The translations under genes were made by a program, and so were the position numbers. DNA of 64,000 nucleotides from Pseudoxanthomonas indica (GTDB taxonomy: Bacteria; Pseudomonadota; Gammaproteobacteria; Xanthomonadales; Xanthomonadaceae), in NCBI RefSeq assembly GCF_900167565.1, contig NZ_FUZV01000001.1:248001-312000 (forward strand), given 5' to 3'. Every line of letters starts with the position of its first letter. Position 1 is the stretch's first letter. Under the pieces are notes generated by a model. That model saw only the letters and a list, made by a program, of their open reading frames with translations, was not told the origin of the DNA and did no database searches. This document shows, piece after piece, positions 27,110-38,205 of the stretch.

Positions 27110-27574
27110 TCAGGAGGAGAAAAGTCGACGGACCGCCGCTGACGCGGCCGAATCGACCAGTCGCCAGACATGGTGGAAGTCTTCGCGGCTACCGGTATAG
27201 GGATCGGGGACCACGCCCTGCGCCTGGATGCCGGCCCAGTCCAGTAGCAACACGGCCTTGTGCTCGAGCCCGGCCGGGGCAATCCGCAGGGCGTCGCGCA
27301 GGTTCTGCGCATCGGCGCAGAGCAGCCAGTCGAAGTCGTGGAAGTCCTGCGCGCTCAACTGGCGTGCTCGCAGTCCGCTGATGTCCACGCCGTATTCGCG
27401 CGCGCAGGCGATGGCGCGGCGGTCCGGCGGTTCACCGCAGTGCCAGTCGCCCGTGCCGGCGGAGTCCACTTCCACCCGGTCGCCGAATCCGGCCTGCTCA
27501 AAGGCATGCCGCACCGCGCCTTCAGCCATCGGCGAGCGGCAGATGTTGCCCAGGCAGACCAGCAACAGCTTCAT
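27110..27574 (-). CDS. Low-molecular-weight protein-tyrosine phosphatase
   Basis: A 154-residue phosphatase. The P-loop C7-LGNIC-R13-S14 lies at the N-terminus and the catalytic acid motif DPY starts at D124. Such enzymes, for example Wzb, reset tyrosine kinases controlling exopolysaccharide or other envelope processes. No kinase gene is in the window. ATG 27574 overlaps the kdsB stop by 4 bases. Confidence 0.93.
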   Translation of the reverse strand: MKLLLVCLGNICRSPMAEGAVRHAFEQAGFGDRVEVDSAGTGDWHCGEPPDRRAIACAREYGVDISGLRARQLSAQDFHDFDWLLCADAQNLRDALRIAPAGLEHKAVLLLDWAGIQAQGVVPDPYTGSREDFHHVWRLVDSAASAAVRRLFSS

Positions 27575-28335
27575 GCGCCGGCCGCCCACAAGCGCTCGGC
27601 GCGGGCCAGATCTTCGGGCGTGTCCACGCCGGGCGGAAACGGCTCGGGCGTCAGCGCCACCGCGATGCGATGGCCTGCTTCGAGCACGCGCAGTTGTTCC
27701 AGCGACTCGGCCTGCTCCAGCAGCCCGGGCGGCAAGCGGGTGTAGCGGCGCAAGAAGCCGGCGCGGTAGGCGTAGATGCCGATGTGGCGAAGCCACTGGC
27801 CGGCTGGCAGCACCGTGCGGTCGGCCGCGAAACCATCGCGATGCCAGGGAATCGGCGCGCGGCTGAAGTACAGCGCATCGCCGCTGGCATTGCGGACCAG
27901 CTTGACCGCGTTGGGGTCGAACAGGGTCGGCGCGTCCTCGATCGGCACGGCCAGCGTCGCCATTTCGGCGCCGCTGTCGGCCAGCGCCTGCGCCACCGCG
28001 CGGATGCCCGCTGCCGGTGCGAAGGGCTCATCGCCTTGCAGATTGACCACCAGGGTGTCATCGGACCAGCCGGCGATGTCGGCGCATTCGGCCAGCCGAT
28101 CACTGCCGGAGGCATGCGCAGGGTCGGTCATCGCCACCTCCACGCCGGTGCCCTGCAAGGCTTGGCGGATGCGATCGTCGTCGGTGGCCACCCAGACCGC
28201 ACGCGCGCCGGCCGCCAGCGCGCGTCGCGCCACGTGCAGCACCAGCGGGTCGCCGCCAATCAGCCGCAGTGGTTTGCCCGGCAGCCGCGATGCGGCGTAG
28301 CGGGCGGGAATGGCGACGACAAAGTCCAGACTCAT
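27571..28335 (-). CDS. kdsB: 3-deoxy-manno-octulosonate cytidylyltransferase
   Basis: A 254-residue CMP-Kdo synthetase that activates Kdo for the lipopolysaccharide inner core. N-terminal [19 protein letters not shown], then [23 protein letters not shown] and HIGIYAYR are family signatures. The start at 28335 overlaps the lpxK stop by 4 bases. It follows msbA and lpxK, so lipid A export, 4'-phosphorylation and Kdo activation are in one transcript. Confidence 0.96.
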   Translation of the reverse strand: MSLDFVVAIPARYAASRLPGKPLRLIGGDPLVLHVARRALAAGARAVWVATDDDRIRQALQGTGVEVAMTDPAHASGSDRLAECADIAGWSDDTLVVNLQGDEPFAPAAGIRAVAQALADSGAEMATLAVPIEDAPTLFDPNAVKLVRNASGDALYFSRAPIPWHRDGFAADRTVLPAGQWLRHIGIYAYRAGFLRRYTRLPPGLLEQAESLEQLRVLEAGHRIAVALTPEPFPPGVDTPEDLARAERLWAAGA

Positions 28336-29333
28336 GTGGGCTCCCTGATCGAAGCAAGGCGACTGAGCAATCCCACCCAGAAGGCCTCCGGCAGCTGCGC
28401 CGCGATGGGCACGCTGAAATACCAGTCCTTGGCGAAGGCACTGCATTTCACCGCGTCCTTCTCGGTCATCAGCACCGGCAGTTCGCTGCCAAAAGCAAAA
28501 TCGGCCGCACGGTAAGCATGATGATCGTCGAAGGCATGCGGCACCACGCCGATACCCTGCGTACGCAGCATCTCGAAGAAACGCTGCGGGTGGCCAATAC
28601 CTGCCACGGCATGCACGCGCTGGCCGGCGAAGCTGGCCAGCGGCCGCGCGCGGCCACCGCGCATGGGCTGGACCAGATCGTGCTGCAGGCGCATGGGCCA
28701 TTCGCCGAAACCAGGCTCGCCGCCATTGAGCACGCGGAAATCGCAGCGCGCGCCGCGCTCGGCCGGTTCGCGCAGCGGGCCGGCAGGCAGCAGCTGGCCA
28801 TTGCCATAGCGGCGCTGGCCGTCGATCACTTCAATCTCGATGTCGCGCTGCAGGCGGTAGTGCTGCAGGCCGTCATCACACAGGATCACGTCGCAGCCCG
28901 CCTGAATCAGGGCACGGCCAGCGGCCACGCGATCGCGGTCGACGCGCACGCGTGCGCCAGTGCGACGGGCGATCAGGACCGGTTCGTCGCCACCCAGCTC
29001 GGGCGCGGTATCGGCATCGACCCAGGCCGGCGTGGATTCATCCTGCCGGCCGTAGCCACGGCTGGCCACGCCGGGAGTGAAGCCGGCGTCGCGCAGGCGC
29101 TGCACCAGGGCAATGGTCAGCGGCGTCTTGCCGGTGCCGCCCACGGTGACGTTGCCCACCACGATCACCGGCACGGCCAGGCGATGCGTGCGCAGCACGC
29201 CCATGCGCAACAGGCGCATGCGCAGCGCGACCGCGCCGGCGTAGATGCGGGCCAGCAAGCGCGCGTGCCAGGGTGGTGTCTTGTCGGAGAACCACCACGC
29301 TGGCGGCGTGCGCGGTTTGGGTTCGCCGCTCAC
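28332..29333 (-). CDS. lpxK: Tetraacyldisaccharide 4'-kinase
   Basis: A 333-residue lipid A kinase that phosphorylates the 4' position of the tetraacyldisaccharide at the inner membrane. The N-terminal amphipathic/membrane helix is followed by the Walker A motif [14 protein letters not shown] and [20 protein letters not shown] is the DDG(L/M)QH motif. It starts at GTG, overlapping the msbA stop by 4 bases. Confidence 0.96.
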   Translation of the reverse strand: MSGEPKPRTPPAWWFSDKTPPWHARLLARIYAGAVALRMRLLRMGVLRTHRLAVPVIVVGNVTVGGTGKTPLTIALVQRLRDAGFTPGVASRGYGRQDESTPAWVDADTAPELGGDEPVLIARRTGARVRVDRDRVAAGRALIQAGCDVILCDDGLQHYRLQRDIEIEVIDGQRRYGNGQLLPAGPLREPAERGARCDFRVLNGGEPGFGEWPMRLQHDLVQPMRGGRARPLASFAGQRVHAVAGIGHPQRFFEMLRTQGIGVVPHAFDDHHAYRAADFAFGSELPVLMTEKDAVKCSAFAKDWYFSVPIAAQLPEAFWVGLLSRLASIREPT

Positions 29334-31087
29334 TCGCCCTCGCCTTCGCGGAACTGCATGCGATGCAGATGCGCGTACAGGCCATCGCGCGCCAGCAGCT
29401 CAAGGTGTGTGCCCTGCTCGACGATGCGGCCCTGGTCCATCACCAGCACCTGATCGGCATGCTCGATGGTGGAAAGACGATGGGCGATGACCAGCGTCGT
29501 GCGATCCGGCATCAGCTTCTGCAGGGCGTTCTGCACCAGTCGCTCGGACTCGTTGTCGAGCGCGGCGGTGGCTTCGTCCAGGATCAGGATCGGCGCGTCC
29601 TTGAGCATCGCCCGCGCAATCGCCAGGCGCTGGCGCTGGCCACCGGACAGGCGGCCACCCTTGGGTCCGACCGGCGCCTGCAGGCCTTCGGGAAGTTCGC
29701 GCACGAACTCCATGGCGTTGGCGCCTTCCACCGCGCGCTCCAGCGCCTGCGGCGGGACCTGCTGCATTTCGCCGTAGGCCACGTTCTCGGCAATGCTGCC
29801 GTCGAACAGCATCACCTGCTGGCCCACCAGCGCGATCTGCCGGCGCAGGTCCGCCAGCGCGTACTCCTGCAGCGGATGGCCATCGACCAGAATCTGCCCG
29901 GACTCCGGTTCGTAGAAGCGCGGAATCAACTTGATCAGGCTGGACTTGCCGCTGCCGGAACGGCCGACGATGGCGGTCACTGTGCCGGGCTTGGCGATGA
30001 AGCTGACGTCCTGCAAGGCCGGGCGCACCTGGCCGGGGTAACGGGCGGTGACGTCACGGAATTCAATCAGGCCCTGCGCGCGTTCCAGATGACGGCGGCC
30101 GGTATCGATTTCGTCCGGCGCATCGAGCACCGAGAACAGGCGTTCGGCCGAGGCCACGCCGCGCTGGACCATGTTCTGCACATTGGTCAGTTGCTTGAGC
30201 GCCGGGATGATGGCGGTCATCGACAGCATGAGCGTGATGAAGTCGCCGGCGTTGAGTCGACCCGCCTGAGCTTCGTAGCCGGCGATGAGCAGCAGCACGG
30301 AGAGGCCGACCGCGCCCATCATCTGCACCACTGCCGTGGAAATTCCCTTGGTGGATTCCACCTTCATCGAGAGCTTGAGGTTGGTGTCGGCCAGCGCCTT
30401 GTAGCGCTTCAGCTCTTCGGCCTGGGCGCCGTAGATCTTGACCTCCTGCTGGCCGGTCAGGCTTTGATCCGCGGCCTGCAGCAGATGTCCGCCACTTTCC
30501 TGGATGCGATGGCTGATGCGGCGATAACGCTTGGCGACCTTGTCCATGATCCACGCCAGCGGCGGCGCCAGGATCAGGATCGAAATGGTCACCTGCCAGC
30601 TCGTCCACAACATCACCGCCAGCATGGCGATGGCTTGCAGCGCCTGCTGGATCATCACCTTCATCGCATCGACGGCCGCCTGCGCGACCTGATCCGAATC
30701 CGAGCCCAGGCGCACCAGCATCGAGGGCACCGGCTCGGAATCAAAGCGCGCGCCCGGCATGCGCAGATACTTGCCCAACACCTTGACCCGCAGGTCACGC
30801 GCAATACTTCTGGCCGCACGCCCCATCGACATGTCGGTGACATAGCCGGCCGCGCCACGCACCAGGAACAAGCCGATGATCACCGCCGGCAGGATCCATA
30901 CCTTGTCCAGGTCGCGCTCGACGAAGGTCGTGTTGGTGATGTAGCCCATCATCTTGGCGAAGGCGCCGCTGACGCCGGCTTCAATCAGCGCCGCCACCAC
31001 CGCCAACGACAACAGGCCGCGATACGGCCGCGCAAAACTCAACAAGCGCCGATAGGTCACCCAGGCCGAATGCGGCTCGGCGTTCAC
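29330..31087 (-). CDS. msbA: Lipid A export ATP-binding/permease protein
   Basis: A 585-residue half-size ABC exporter that flips lipid A-core across the inner membrane. Six membrane helices lie in the N-terminal half. The ATPase domain carries Walker [10 protein letters not shown], the LSGGQRQR signature and Walker [13 protein letters not shown]. It starts at GTG 31087 with GGAGG upstream, overlapping the exbD stop by 4 bases. Its place directly before lpxK is the usual one. Confidence 0.95.
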   Translation of the reverse strand: MNAEPHSAWVTYRRLLSFARPYRGLLSLAVVAALIEAGVSGAFAKMMGYITNTTFVERDLDKVWILPAVIIGLFLVRGAAGYVTDMSMGRAARSIARDLRVKVLGKYLRMPGARFDSEPVPSMLVRLGSDSDQVAQAAVDAMKVMIQQALQAIAMLAVMLWTSWQVTISILILAPPLAWIMDKVAKRYRRISHRIQESGGHLLQAADQSLTGQQEVKIYGAQAEELKRYKALADTNLKLSMKVESTKGISTAVVQMMGAVGLSVLLLIAGYEAQAGRLNAGDFITLMLSMTAIIPALKQLTNVQNMVQRGVASAERLFSVLDAPDEIDTGRRHLERAQGLIEFRDVTARYPGQVRPALQDVSFIAKPGTVTAIVGRSGSGKSSLIKLIPRFYEPESGQILVDGHPLQEYALADLRRQIALVGQQVMLFDGSIAENVAYGEMQQVPPQALERAVEGANAMEFVRELPEGLQAPVGPKGGRLSGGQRQRLAIARAMLKDAPILILDEATAALDNESERLVQNALQKLMPDRTTLVIAHRLSTIEHADQVLVMDQGRIVEQGTHLELLARDGLYAHLHRMQFREGEGE

Positions 31088-31506
31088 CGCTTCGCCTCCG
31101 GCGCGGTGGCGATCTGGATCTTGCGGAAGCCCGCCTGGGCCAGCGCGTCGTAGGCCGTCACCACCGCCTGGTGCGGCGTGCGCGCATCGGCGCGCAGCAG
31201 TACGGGACGGTCGCGATCCTGGTCAGCGGCTTCTTCGATGGTCTGCTTGAGCGCGTCCACGTCGGTGCGCAGCACTTCGCGCTCATCGACGAAGTAATGG
31301 CCATCGGCGTTGATCAACACGCTCAGGGTCTTGGCTTGCGCGGCCACCGGCTCGCCCTTGGCGCTCGGCAACTGCAGCTGCAACATCGAGCGCGAATCGA
31401 ACGTGGTGGTGATCACGAAGAAGATGATCAGCACCAGGATGACGTCGATCAGCGGAACGAGGTTGATCTCCGGCTCCTCGTGGGCGCGGTCGTCACGAAT
31501 CCGCAT
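31084..31506 (-). CDS. exbD: ExbD/TolR-family biopolymer transport protein
   Basis: A 140-residue inner-membrane protein with one N-terminal transmembrane helix containing the key Asp (INLVPLIDVILVLIIFFVI) and a periplasmic domain. With ExbB/TolQ it forms a proton-driven motor that energises outer-membrane transport or stability. The upstream gene is exbB, 5 bases away. No TonB gene is present, and the link to msbA suggests a role in envelope maintenance. Confidence 0.92.
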   Translation of the reverse strand: MRIRDDRAHEEPEINLVPLIDVILVLIIFFVITTTFDSRSMLQLQLPSAKGEPVAAQAKTLSVLINADGHYFVDEREVLRTDVDALKQTIEEAADQDRDRPVLLRADARTPHQAVVTAYDALAQAGFRKIQIATAPEAKR

Positions 31507-31511
31507 GGGGT

Positions 31512-32177
31512 TCAGCCGTTGGCGCCGACGGTGGACGGACTGGCGGCCGGCCGCGGGGCCGGACGCAGGTGACGGGATTCCAGAGCGTCCACCAAGGCGC
31601 CTGCTTCCTTCTCCATCTCGACGATGTAGCCGCCAATGCGGCCACGGAAGTAGCGGTGCGCCCACAGCGCGGGAATCGCCACGATCATGCCGGTGGCCGC
31701 GCAGACCAGCGCCTTGCCGATGCCGCCGGCCAGCTGGTTGACGTCACCCAGGCCGCTGTCCTGGATGCCCAGGAACATCTGGATCATGCCGACCACCGTA
31801 CCCAGCAGGCCCAGCAAGGGGCCGGCCGAAGCGATGCTGCCCAGCGTGTTGAGGAATTTCTCCATCCGGTGCACGACATGGCGACCGGTGTCTTCGATGC
31901 GTTCGCGAATCTGCTCGCGCGGACGGTTGCGCACATCCAGCGCGGCGGCCAGCAGTTCGCCCAACGGCGAGGTACGGCGCAGCGATTCGATATGGGCGGG
32001 CTCCAGTTGGCCGCGCACGGCCCAGTTGCGGACTTCCTCGCCCAGACCCGGCGGCATGATTTCCTTGCGACGCAGGCTCCAGAAGCGCTCCACCACGATG
32101 GCCAACGCCAACACGGCCAGCAACAGCAGGGGAATCATCGGCCAGCCGCCCGCCTTGACCAGTTCCAGCACGTCCAC
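31512..32177 (-). CDS. exbB: MotA/TolQ/ExbB proton channel protein
   Basis: A 221-residue protein with three membrane segments: one at residues 12-32 (MIPLLLLAVLALAIVVERFW) and two near the C-terminus. The conserved channel part is LGSIASAGPLLGLLGTVVGMI. It pairs with the ExbD-like protein downstream. The start is a GTG with GAGGA just upstream. The 45-base gap to comEC could hold a promoter, but I see no convincing one. Confidence 0.92.
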   Translation of the reverse strand: MDVLELVKAGGWPMIPLLLLAVLALAIVVERFWSLRRKEIMPPGLGEEVRNWAVRGQLEPAHIESLRRTSPLGELLAAALDVRNRPREQIRERIEDTGRHVVHRMEKFLNTLGSIASAGPLLGLLGTVVGMIQMFLGIQDSGLGDVNQLAGGIGKALVCAATGMIVAIPALWAHRYFRGRIGGYIVEMEKEAGALVDALESRHLRPAPRPAASPSTVGANG

Positions 32178-32222
32178 GTCCTCGGGCCCATCGGGCCGTT
32201 CCTCACCGGCCGATAGAATAGC

Positions 32223-34658
32223 CTAGAGTGAATCACCTCCCCTGCCCGGCAGGCTTTTGCGGGGGTTTTCCGGCTCACTTTGCCACTGCTGTTGGCGTTC
32301 TACGGCATCCCACCAGCGGGCATGGGCGTGACGGCGTTCACGAACGGATAGCCCCCCCGCCCCCAGCCAGACCTGGATGGCGCCCGAGCGCGCCGTATCC
32401 AGCACCTCGGCCCCCGCCTGCTGCCAGCGCTGGACCACCTCCGGGCGCGGGTGTCCAAAGCGATTGCCATGGCCGCTGGCGACCAGCGCCAGGCGCGCGT
32501 GGCTGGCCGCGACAAAGCCCGGGTCGGACGAACCTCCGCTGCCATGATGAGCCACCACCACGACCTCATTGCGCACCGCGCGGGGCTGGCTGCGCAGCAG
32601 TTCGCGCTCGATGACCTGACCAATATCGCCGGTCAACAACACGCTGCCGTGGACGGTCTCGATGCGCAGCACGCAACTGGCTTCATTGCCCAGATAGGGG
32701 AAGTGGGCGTCGGGATGCAGCACGCGAAAGCGCACGCCGTCCCAGCGCCATGCCTGTCCCCGCACGCAGGGCCGCACCGGCGCAGGCAAGCGAGGCGACA
32801 GCGCAGGCATGCCGGGGGGCGCCAGGCTGTCGGCCACCTGCAAGGCGGCATGCACACTGGCCTGCCCACCGGCATGATCGTTGTCGCCGTGACTGAGCAC
32901 CATGCGATCCAGTTCGGACACCCCCCAGGCGCGCAGTGCAGGCACGACCGCGCGCTCACCTGCATCAAAGCCGTCGCGCGTGGCCGGACCGGTGTCGTAG
33001 AGCAGGCGGTGGCGATGCGTCTGCACGAGCACCGACAAGCCCTGCCCCACGTCGATGACCGCCACCTGCACTTCGCCCCGGGCCGGCCATTGCCGGTTCG
33101 GCCAAAGCAGCGGGCACCACAACAGCAGGGCCAGAGGCTTGCCCGGCACACCGCGTGGCAACAGCAGCCACAGCGCTCCGAGCAAGGCCAGCGGCAACGC
33201 CCCGATCGACGCTTCCGGCAGCCACCACAAGGCAAGACGGGATCGCGCGCAGGCTTCGATCAGCGGCCACAGGCCATCGAAACAGGCCGCGGCCAATCGC
33301 CAGATCGGCAGGCCCGCCGCCGGTGCGATGGATTCCAGCGCGAGCGCCAGCAATGACAAGGGCACCACTACGAGCGTCCACCAGGGAATCGCCAACAGGT
33401 TGAGAAACGGTCCAAGCAGCGACGCTTGATCAAACAGGACTACGGACAGCGGCAGCAGCCCCACGGTCGCCACCGCCTGTGCGGAAAGAAAGCTCCGCCA
33501 CATCGGTGACGTCTGATCATCAGGCAGGCACCAGGCGAGCCAGGCCACCCCGGCAAAACTCAACCAGAAGCCGGCGGTCAGCGGCGCGAGCGGATCGAAC
33601 AGCAACACCGCCGACAAGGCCAGGGCCAGCGCCTGTCCCACCGTGGCAGGGCGTCGCCCGAGCCGGGCCAGCGCCCACACCGACATCATCAGCACCGTGC
33701 GCACGGTCGGTAGTGCGAAGCCGGCCAGCGCGGCATAGCCCAACCCCGCGAACGCCGAGGCGATCGCCATGGCTTGCGGACGTGGCAGGTGGCGCGGAAG
33801 CCAGGCGCCGACTCGCCACAGCAGACCCACCAGCGAAGCCAGCGCCGCCGCGACCATGCCGACATGGAAACCCGAGATGGCGATCAAATGGGTCAAGCCG
33901 CTGGCGCGCAGCACCTGCCAATCAGGGTCGGTCAGGCCGCGCGTGTCGCCCAGCGCCAATGCGCGCAGGAATCGCGATGACGACGCTGGCACGCCTTGCC
34001 CGATGCGCGCCGACATCTGTTCGCGCCACGCCATCAGACCCCGCGCCTTGCCCAGTCGCCGCGCGGAGAACGCCTTGCGCACGTAGCCCGTAGCCGCAAT
34101 TCGTTGCGCCACGGCGTGGCGTTCCGAGTCGAAGCCGCCCGGATTGCGAAGCCCGCGCGGCGCACGCAGCTTGACCGCAAACCGCCAGCGCTCGCCGGCG
34201 CGCAGCCGCACGCGCGGCCCCGGCATCTTCGCGTCATGGTCGTCGTACCACGACAGGATCACCCGGCGTCCATCGAGCCGTTCGGTGATATCCGCGGATT
34301 CAATCTGGAAGTCGAAACGGGTCTGGCGCGCGCCATGGCTGGGCAGTCCGCTGACACGACCGGTCACCACCAGTTCTTCCTTCTCCAGCAGCGGCGGCAG
34401 CTGTCGATGCAGGGCCAGCGCCCCGTGCAGCGCGGTCCAGGCGAAGCCGAACAACAAGGCGCCGCACCAACGGGCACGCCAGCGCCGGCCCCATAGGTAG
34501 AGGGCCAAAACGCACAGCCCGGCACTCGCCGTGACCGGCGGCAGCACCGGCGCCAGCAGGCAGAGTCCGGTGCCGGTCAGCAAGGCGGCCGCACAGGCGG
34601 GCCCAAACGGGGGCACGGTGCGGACGTCGGGGCGATGAAGGGGCGACTGCGAAGGCAT
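32223..34658 (-). CDS. comEC: DNA internalisation/competence protein ComEC/Rec2
   Basis: An 811-residue inner-membrane protein that carries single-stranded DNA into the cytoplasm during natural transformation. The N-terminal DUF4131-like region is followed by a ten-helix competence domain (LTHLIAISGFHVGMVAA is the hallmark) and a C-terminal metallo-beta-lactamase-like domain with HGDNDHAGG, which may degrade the non-transported strand. Length fits full-size ComEC, so the organism may be naturally competent. Confidence 0.95.
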   Translation of the reverse strand: MPSQSPLHRPDVRTVPPFGPACAAALLTGTGLCLLAPVLPPVTASAGLCVLALYLWGRRWRARWCGALLFGFAWTALHGALALHRQLPPLLEKEELVVTGRVSGLPSHGARQTRFDFQIESADITERLDGRRVILSWYDDHDAKMPGPRVRLRAGERWRFAVKLRAPRGLRNPGGFDSERHAVAQRIAATGYVRKAFSARRLGKARGLMAWREQMSARIGQGVPASSSRFLRALALGDTRGLTDPDWQVLRASGLTHLIAISGFHVGMVAAALASLVGLLWRVGAWLPRHLPRPQAMAIASAFAGLGYAALAGFALPTVRTVLMMSVWALARLGRRPATVGQALALALSAVLLFDPLAPLTAGFWLSFAGVAWLAWCLPDDQTSPMWRSFLSAQAVATVGLLPLSVVLFDQASLLGPFLNLLAIPWWTLVVVPLSLLALALESIAPAAGLPIWRLAAACFDGLWPLIEACARSRLALWWLPEASIGALPLALLGALWLLLPRGVPGKPLALLLWCPLLWPNRQWPARGEVQVAVIDVGQGLSVLVQTHRHRLLYDTGPATRDGFDAGERAVVPALRAWGVSELDRMVLSHGDNDHAGGQASVHAALQVADSLAPPGMPALSPRLPAPVRPCVRGQAWRWDGVRFRVLHPDAHFPYLGNEASCVLRIETVHGSVLLTGDIGQVIERELLRSQPRAVRNEVVVVAHHGSGGSSDPGFVAASHARLALVASGHGNRFGHPRPEVVQRWQQAGAEVLDTARSGAIQVWLGAGGLSVRERRHAHARWWDAVERQQQWQSEPENPRKSLPGRGGDSL

Positions 34659-34731
34659 GCCTCGCAGTGTGGAAGTCGCCGATGGCGCGCGGTATCAGGC
34701 GATGCCGCGCGCGCGGCTCAGGGTTTTCTGA

Positions 34732-35430
34732 TCAGACGTCCGACGCGGCCAAGGCGCGCAGCTTGCCTTCGTGCAGTTCCAGCACGCGATCCAGGCGACG
34801 CGCCAGCCGGCGGTCATGCGTGACCAGCACCAGACTGGTCTTCTGCGCGCGATTCAATTCCAACATCAGGTCGAACACGGTCGCCGCGGTCTTCTCGTCC
34901 AGGTTGCCGGTGGGTTCATCGCCGAGCACGCAGGCCGGACGATTGACCAGTGCGCGTGCGACGGCCGCACGTTGACGCTCACCACCGGACAGCTCGCCCG
35001 GTTTGTGTTCGATGCGATGGCCCAGGCCCACGGCTTCAAGCAGCGCACGCGCCTTGTCGCCGGCTGCGCGGGCATCGGCGCCGCCGAGCATCACCGGCAT
35101 CATCACGTTTTCCAGCGCGGTGAATTCCGGCAGCAGGTGATGGAACTGGTAGACGAAGCCCAGCGCCTGGTTGCGCAGCTTGCCGCGGGCGGCGTCGGAC
35201 AGCGACGACATCTTCTTGTCGGCCACGTAGACCTCGCCCGCCGTCGGCGTGTCCAGGCCGCCCAGCAGATGCAGCAAGGTGCTCTTGCCGGCGCCGGACG
35301 CGCCCACGATGGCGACGGTTTCGCCCGCCTCCACGCGCAACTCCAGGCCGTCGAAGACCGGCGTGTGCAACTTGCCTTCGGCGTAGGTCTTGGCCAGCGC
35401 TTCGGCACGGATGACGGAGGGATTACTCAT
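34732..35430 (-). CDS. lolD: Lipoprotein-releasing system ATP-binding protein
   Basis: A 232-residue ABC ATPase. Walker [10 protein letters not shown], the LSGGERQR signature and Walker B with DEPTGNLD are complete. With the LolC/E-type permease it drives release of outer-membrane lipoproteins to LolA. The ATG lies inside the end of lolC (8-base overlap), so the two are translationally coupled. Confidence 0.95.
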   Translation of the reverse strand: MSNPSVIRAEALAKTYAEGKLHTPVFDGLELRVEAGETVAIVGASGAGKSTLLHLLGGLDTPTAGEVYVADKKMSSLSDAARGKLRNQALGFVYQFHHLLPEFTALENVMMPVMLGGADARAAGDKARALLEAVGLGHRIEHKPGELSGGERQRAAVARALVNRPACVLGDEPTGNLDEKTAATVFDLMLELNRAQKTSLVLVTHDRRLARRLDRVLELHEGKLRALAASDV

Positions 35431-36670
35431 AGCGCAGCGCCTCCGCCGGCTGGGTACGCGCCGCGCGCCAGGCCGGATACAAGGTGGCCAGGAACGCCAT
35501 GATCAATGCGACGCAGGCGATGGTAATGACATCGCTGGCCTGCAGGTCATACGGCAGGCCGGTGATGTAGTAGACGTCGGAAGGCAACAGGGTGACGTGG
35601 AAGACCTTCTCGATCAGATCCAGGATGCGCTCCAGATTCATGGTGAGCGTGATGCCACCGATCACGCCGGCGACGGTGCCGATGATGCCGATCAACGAGC
35701 CTTGCACCATGAACACCTGCATTACCCCGCGCGGGGTCAGCCCCAGGGTGCGCAGGATGGCGATGTCGGCTTGTTTGTCGGTGACCAGCATCACTTGCGA
35801 GTTCACCAGCGAGAACGCGCCCATCAGGATGATCAGCGAGAGCAGGATGCCCATCACCGTCTTTTCCATTTTCAGCGATTGGTAGAGGTTGGCGTTCTGG
35901 CTCTGCCAGTCGCTGACCCGGTACACATGGCCGAGCCTGTAGACCAGGTCGCGGGCCACCACCATCGCCTTGTCCATGTCGTGCAGTTTGAGCCGCACGC
36001 CGGTGACGCCGTCGCCCATGCGCAGCACCCGTTGCAGATCCTGCATGTGCACGACGGCCAGATTGCGGTCGATGTCGTTATGCCCCACCGAGAAAATGCC
36101 GGTCACGGTGTAGCGTTTGATCTTGGGCATCGCGCCCATCGGCGTGCCCTGGAAATCGCCGGCGGTGACCACCACGCTGTCGCCCACCCCGACCCGCAAC
36201 CAGGCCGCGAGCTCCTGCCCCAGCAGGATGTGGAACTCGCCGGGCTGCAGGGAATCCAGGCTGCCGGCCTTCATCTTCTGGCCCAGCACCGACACATTCC
36301 CTTCCTGCGCCGGCACCACGCCCTGCACCAGCGCGCCCTGCGGATCGGCGAAGCCACTGATCATGGCCTGCACGTCCACGTACGGCGCGGCGCCGGCCAC
36401 GCGTGGATCTTCCATGGCGATCTTGACCGCATGCGGCCAGTCGGTCATGGCCTCGCCTGCCCCGCTGACCGTGGCGTGGGCGGTCATCTGCAGCAGACGG
36501 TCGCGGATTTCCCGCTGGAAGCCGCTCATCACCGACAAGGTGGTGATCAGCACGGCTACGCCCAGGGCGATGCCGATCATCGAGGCCAGCGAGATGAAGG
36601 AGATGAAGCCGTTGCGGCGCTTGGCCCGCAGGTAACGCAAGCCGATGGCGACGGGGATGGGGTTGAACAT
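35423..36670 (-). CDS. lolC: Lipoprotein-releasing ABC transporter permease
   Basis: A 415-residue LolC/E-family permease: one N-terminal membrane helix ([29 protein letters not shown], in pieces at about 20-45), a large periplasmic domain, and three C-terminal helices. Only one permease gene is present beside lolD, with no lolE; the next gene upstream is ygfX. It may be a single homodimeric permease of the LolF kind, or LolE may lie elsewhere. Confidence 0.93.
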   Translation of the reverse strand: MFNPIPVAIGLRYLRAKRRNGFISFISLASMIGIALGVAVLITTLSVMSGFQREIRDRLLQMTAHATVSGAGEAMTDWPHAVKIAMEDPRVAGAAPYVDVQAMISGFADPQGALVQGVVPAQEGNVSVLGQKMKAGSLDSLQPGEFHILLGQELAAWLRVGVGDSVVVTAGDFQGTPMGAMPKIKRYTVTGIFSVGHNDIDRNLAVVHMQDLQRVLRMGDGVTGVRLKLHDMDKAMVVARDLVYRLGHVYRVSDWQSQNANLYQSLKMEKTVMGILLSLIILMGAFSLVNSQVMLVTDKQADIAILRTLGLTPRGVMQVFMVQGSLIGIIGTVAGVIGGITLTMNLERILDLIEKVFHVTLLPSDVYYITGLPYDLQASDVITIACVALIMAFLATLYPAWRAARTQPAEALRYE

Positions 36671-36699
36671 TAGACCCTGAGCGGTGGTGTTCGTGCCGG

Positions 36700-37152
36700 C
36701 TATGGTGCCATTGACCGGCGGCTCCGCGATACGCGCCAGTCTTCCGCGGCCAGCGTGAGTTCACGCCGTGCCTGCCGGGACAGGCTGTCCGGACAGCAGC
36801 TGCGATGGCGCCAGCGTCCTGTCGGGTCCTGCCAGGCCAGCACAGTCAGCGGGCCACGCCGGCTCAGCCGCAGGTCGCGCACCGCCTGCCCGTCCACCCT
36901 GGGCGGTTCGTTACCTCCGGGCAGGACGAAGCATGGCCGCGGTCGGCGCGCCTCCCACCTGGCACAGACCAGTCCCCATGCGAAGGCCAGCATGCCGATG
37001 GGCCAGCGCAGGACCGACGGCGCATTGCTGCCCAGCATCGCCATGGCGGCGAGCAGGCCGAGCAGGATCAGCGAGGCCTGCAGTTGACGCGACGGCTGCC
37101 AGTCAAGCCGGCAGCTGACGGATACGCTCGATGAGTGCGGCGAGTTCGCCAT
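36700..37152 (-). CDS. ygfX: YgfX/CptA-like inner-membrane protein
   Basis: A protein of about 150 residues with two closely spaced membrane segments near the N-terminus ([16 protein letters not shown], then [16 protein letters not shown]) and a basic soluble C-terminus, the layout of YgfX, encoded after sdhE in many proteobacteria. It was described as the membrane toxin CptA beside SdhE/CptB. I use ATG 37152, which overlaps sdhE by about 50 bases; ATG 37167 is possible and no ribosome site is clear. Sequence similarity is weak, so the call depends partly on position. Confidence 0.65.
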   Translation of the reverse strand: MANSPHSSSVSVSCRLDWQPSRQLQASLILLGLLAAMAMLGSNAPSVLRWPIGMLAFAWGLVCARWEARRPRPCFVLPGGNEPPRVDGQAVRDLRLSRRGPLTVLAWQDPTGRWRHRSCCPDSLSRQARRELTLAAEDWRVSRSRRSMAP

Positions 37153-37354
37153 CGGGACACTGCTCATAGCCCATGAACCAGCGCCAGAGTTTGTCGTCTT
37201 CGCAATCCAGAAGCCGTAGGAAAACCCCGCGTTGGGATTCGGAATCTTCCGGCCAGTAGTGTTCGAGATGGCGTTCGAACAGCTGATCGAGTTCACGCAT
37301 GCCGCGCCGGCAGCGCCAGCGCACGCGTTTGAGTTCGATGGCGTGATCGTTCAT
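37103..37354 (-). CDS. sdhE: Succinate dehydrogenase flavinylation factor SdhE
   Basis: An 83-residue all-helical protein that helps attach FAD covalently to SdhA. The RGMRELD motif (RGxxE) near residue 18 and the [10 protein letters not shown] motif in the middle are diagnostic. It lies directly downstream of sdhB. The start at 37354 fits the family length; a codon three residues upstream is possible. Confidence 0.92.
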   Translation of the reverse strand: MNDHAIELKRVRWRCRRGMRELDQLFERHLEHYWPEDSESQRGVFLRLLDCEDDKLWRWFMGYEQCPDGELAALIERIRQLPA

Positions 37355-37407
37355 GACAGGCATCGACTGCCGCGCGCTCGCGCAACGCGGCTGTCCGGCG
37401 TCGGGAC

Positions 37408-38190
37408 TTACGCCCGGCGCTCCATCATCAGCTTCTTGATTTCGGCAATCGCCAGCGCCGGATTCAGGCCCTTGGGGCAGGTCCGTGCGCAGTTCATGAT
37501 GGTGTGGCAGCGGTAGAGCTTGAACGGATCTTCCAGATCGTCCAGGCGTGCACCCGTGTCTTCATCGCGCGAGTCGATGATCCAGCGGTAGGCCTGCAGC
37601 AGGATCGCCGGGCCCAGGTAACGCTCGCCGTTCCACCAGTAGCTCGGGCACGAGGTCGAGCAGCAGGCGCACAGGATGCACTCGTACAGGCCGTCCAGGT
37701 GCTTGCGATCTTCCGGCGACTGCAGGCGCTCGCGATCCGGCGGGGCCGGCGTCTGCGTGCGGATCCACGGCTTGATCGAGGCGTACTGCGCGTAGAAATG
37801 GGTCAGGTCGGGCACCAGATCCTTGACCACGCTCATGTGCGGCAGCGGATAGATCGGCACTTCGGCCTTGGCGCAGTCGCTGATGGCGCGCGTGCAGGCC
37901 AGGGTGTTGGTGCCGTCGATGTTCATCGCGCACGAACCGCAGATGCCTTCGCGGCAGGAGCGGCGGAAGGTCAGCGTGGGATCGATCTCGTTCTTGATCT
38001 TGATGAGCGCGTCGAGAACCATCGGACCGCAGGCGGCCAGATCCACCTCGTAGGTATCCACGCGCGGGTTCTGCCCGTCGTCCGGATTCCAGCGGTAGAC
38101 CTTGAAGGTGCGCGGCTGCTTGGCATCCTTGGCGGGGAAGTGCTTCCCCTTCTGGATGCGCGAGTTTTTCGGGAGTGCAAATTCGGCCAT
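37408..38190 (-). CDS. sdhB: Succinate dehydrogenase iron-sulfur subunit
   Basis: A 260-residue subunit of complex II that passes electrons from SdhA to ubiquinone. The [2Fe-2S] ligands are in [10 protein letters not shown] and a later Cys; the [4Fe-4S] and [3Fe-4S] clusters use [13 protein letters not shown] and [23 protein letters not shown] precedes the ATG. It is the last structural gene of sdhCDAB, before sdhE. Confidence 0.97.
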   Translation of the reverse strand: MAEFALPKNSRIQKGKHFPAKDAKQPRTFKVYRWNPDDGQNPRVDTYEVDLAACGPMVLDALIKIKNEIDPTLTFRRSCREGICGSCAMNIDGTNTLACTRAISDCAKAEVPIYPLPHMSVVKDLVPDLTHFYAQYASIKPWIRTQTPAPPDRERLQSPEDRKHLDGLYECILCACCSTSCPSYWWNGERYLGPAILLQAYRWIIDSRDEDTGARLDDLEDPFKLYRCHTIMNCARTCPKGLNPALAIAEIKKLMMERRA

Positions 38191-38205
38191 GGTCTTGTCT
38201 CCCGG

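Noticed and set aside
29273..31153. 626-codon open frame opposite msbA
   Set aside because: Antisense to a complete ABC exporter; His/Gln/Arg-rich composition typical of antisense frames in high-GC DNA.
36700..37354. Toxin-antitoxin module from the sdhE/ygfX overlap
   Set aside because: The CptA/CptB toxin role is disputed; SdhE next to sdhB is best read as an FAD-assembly factor.
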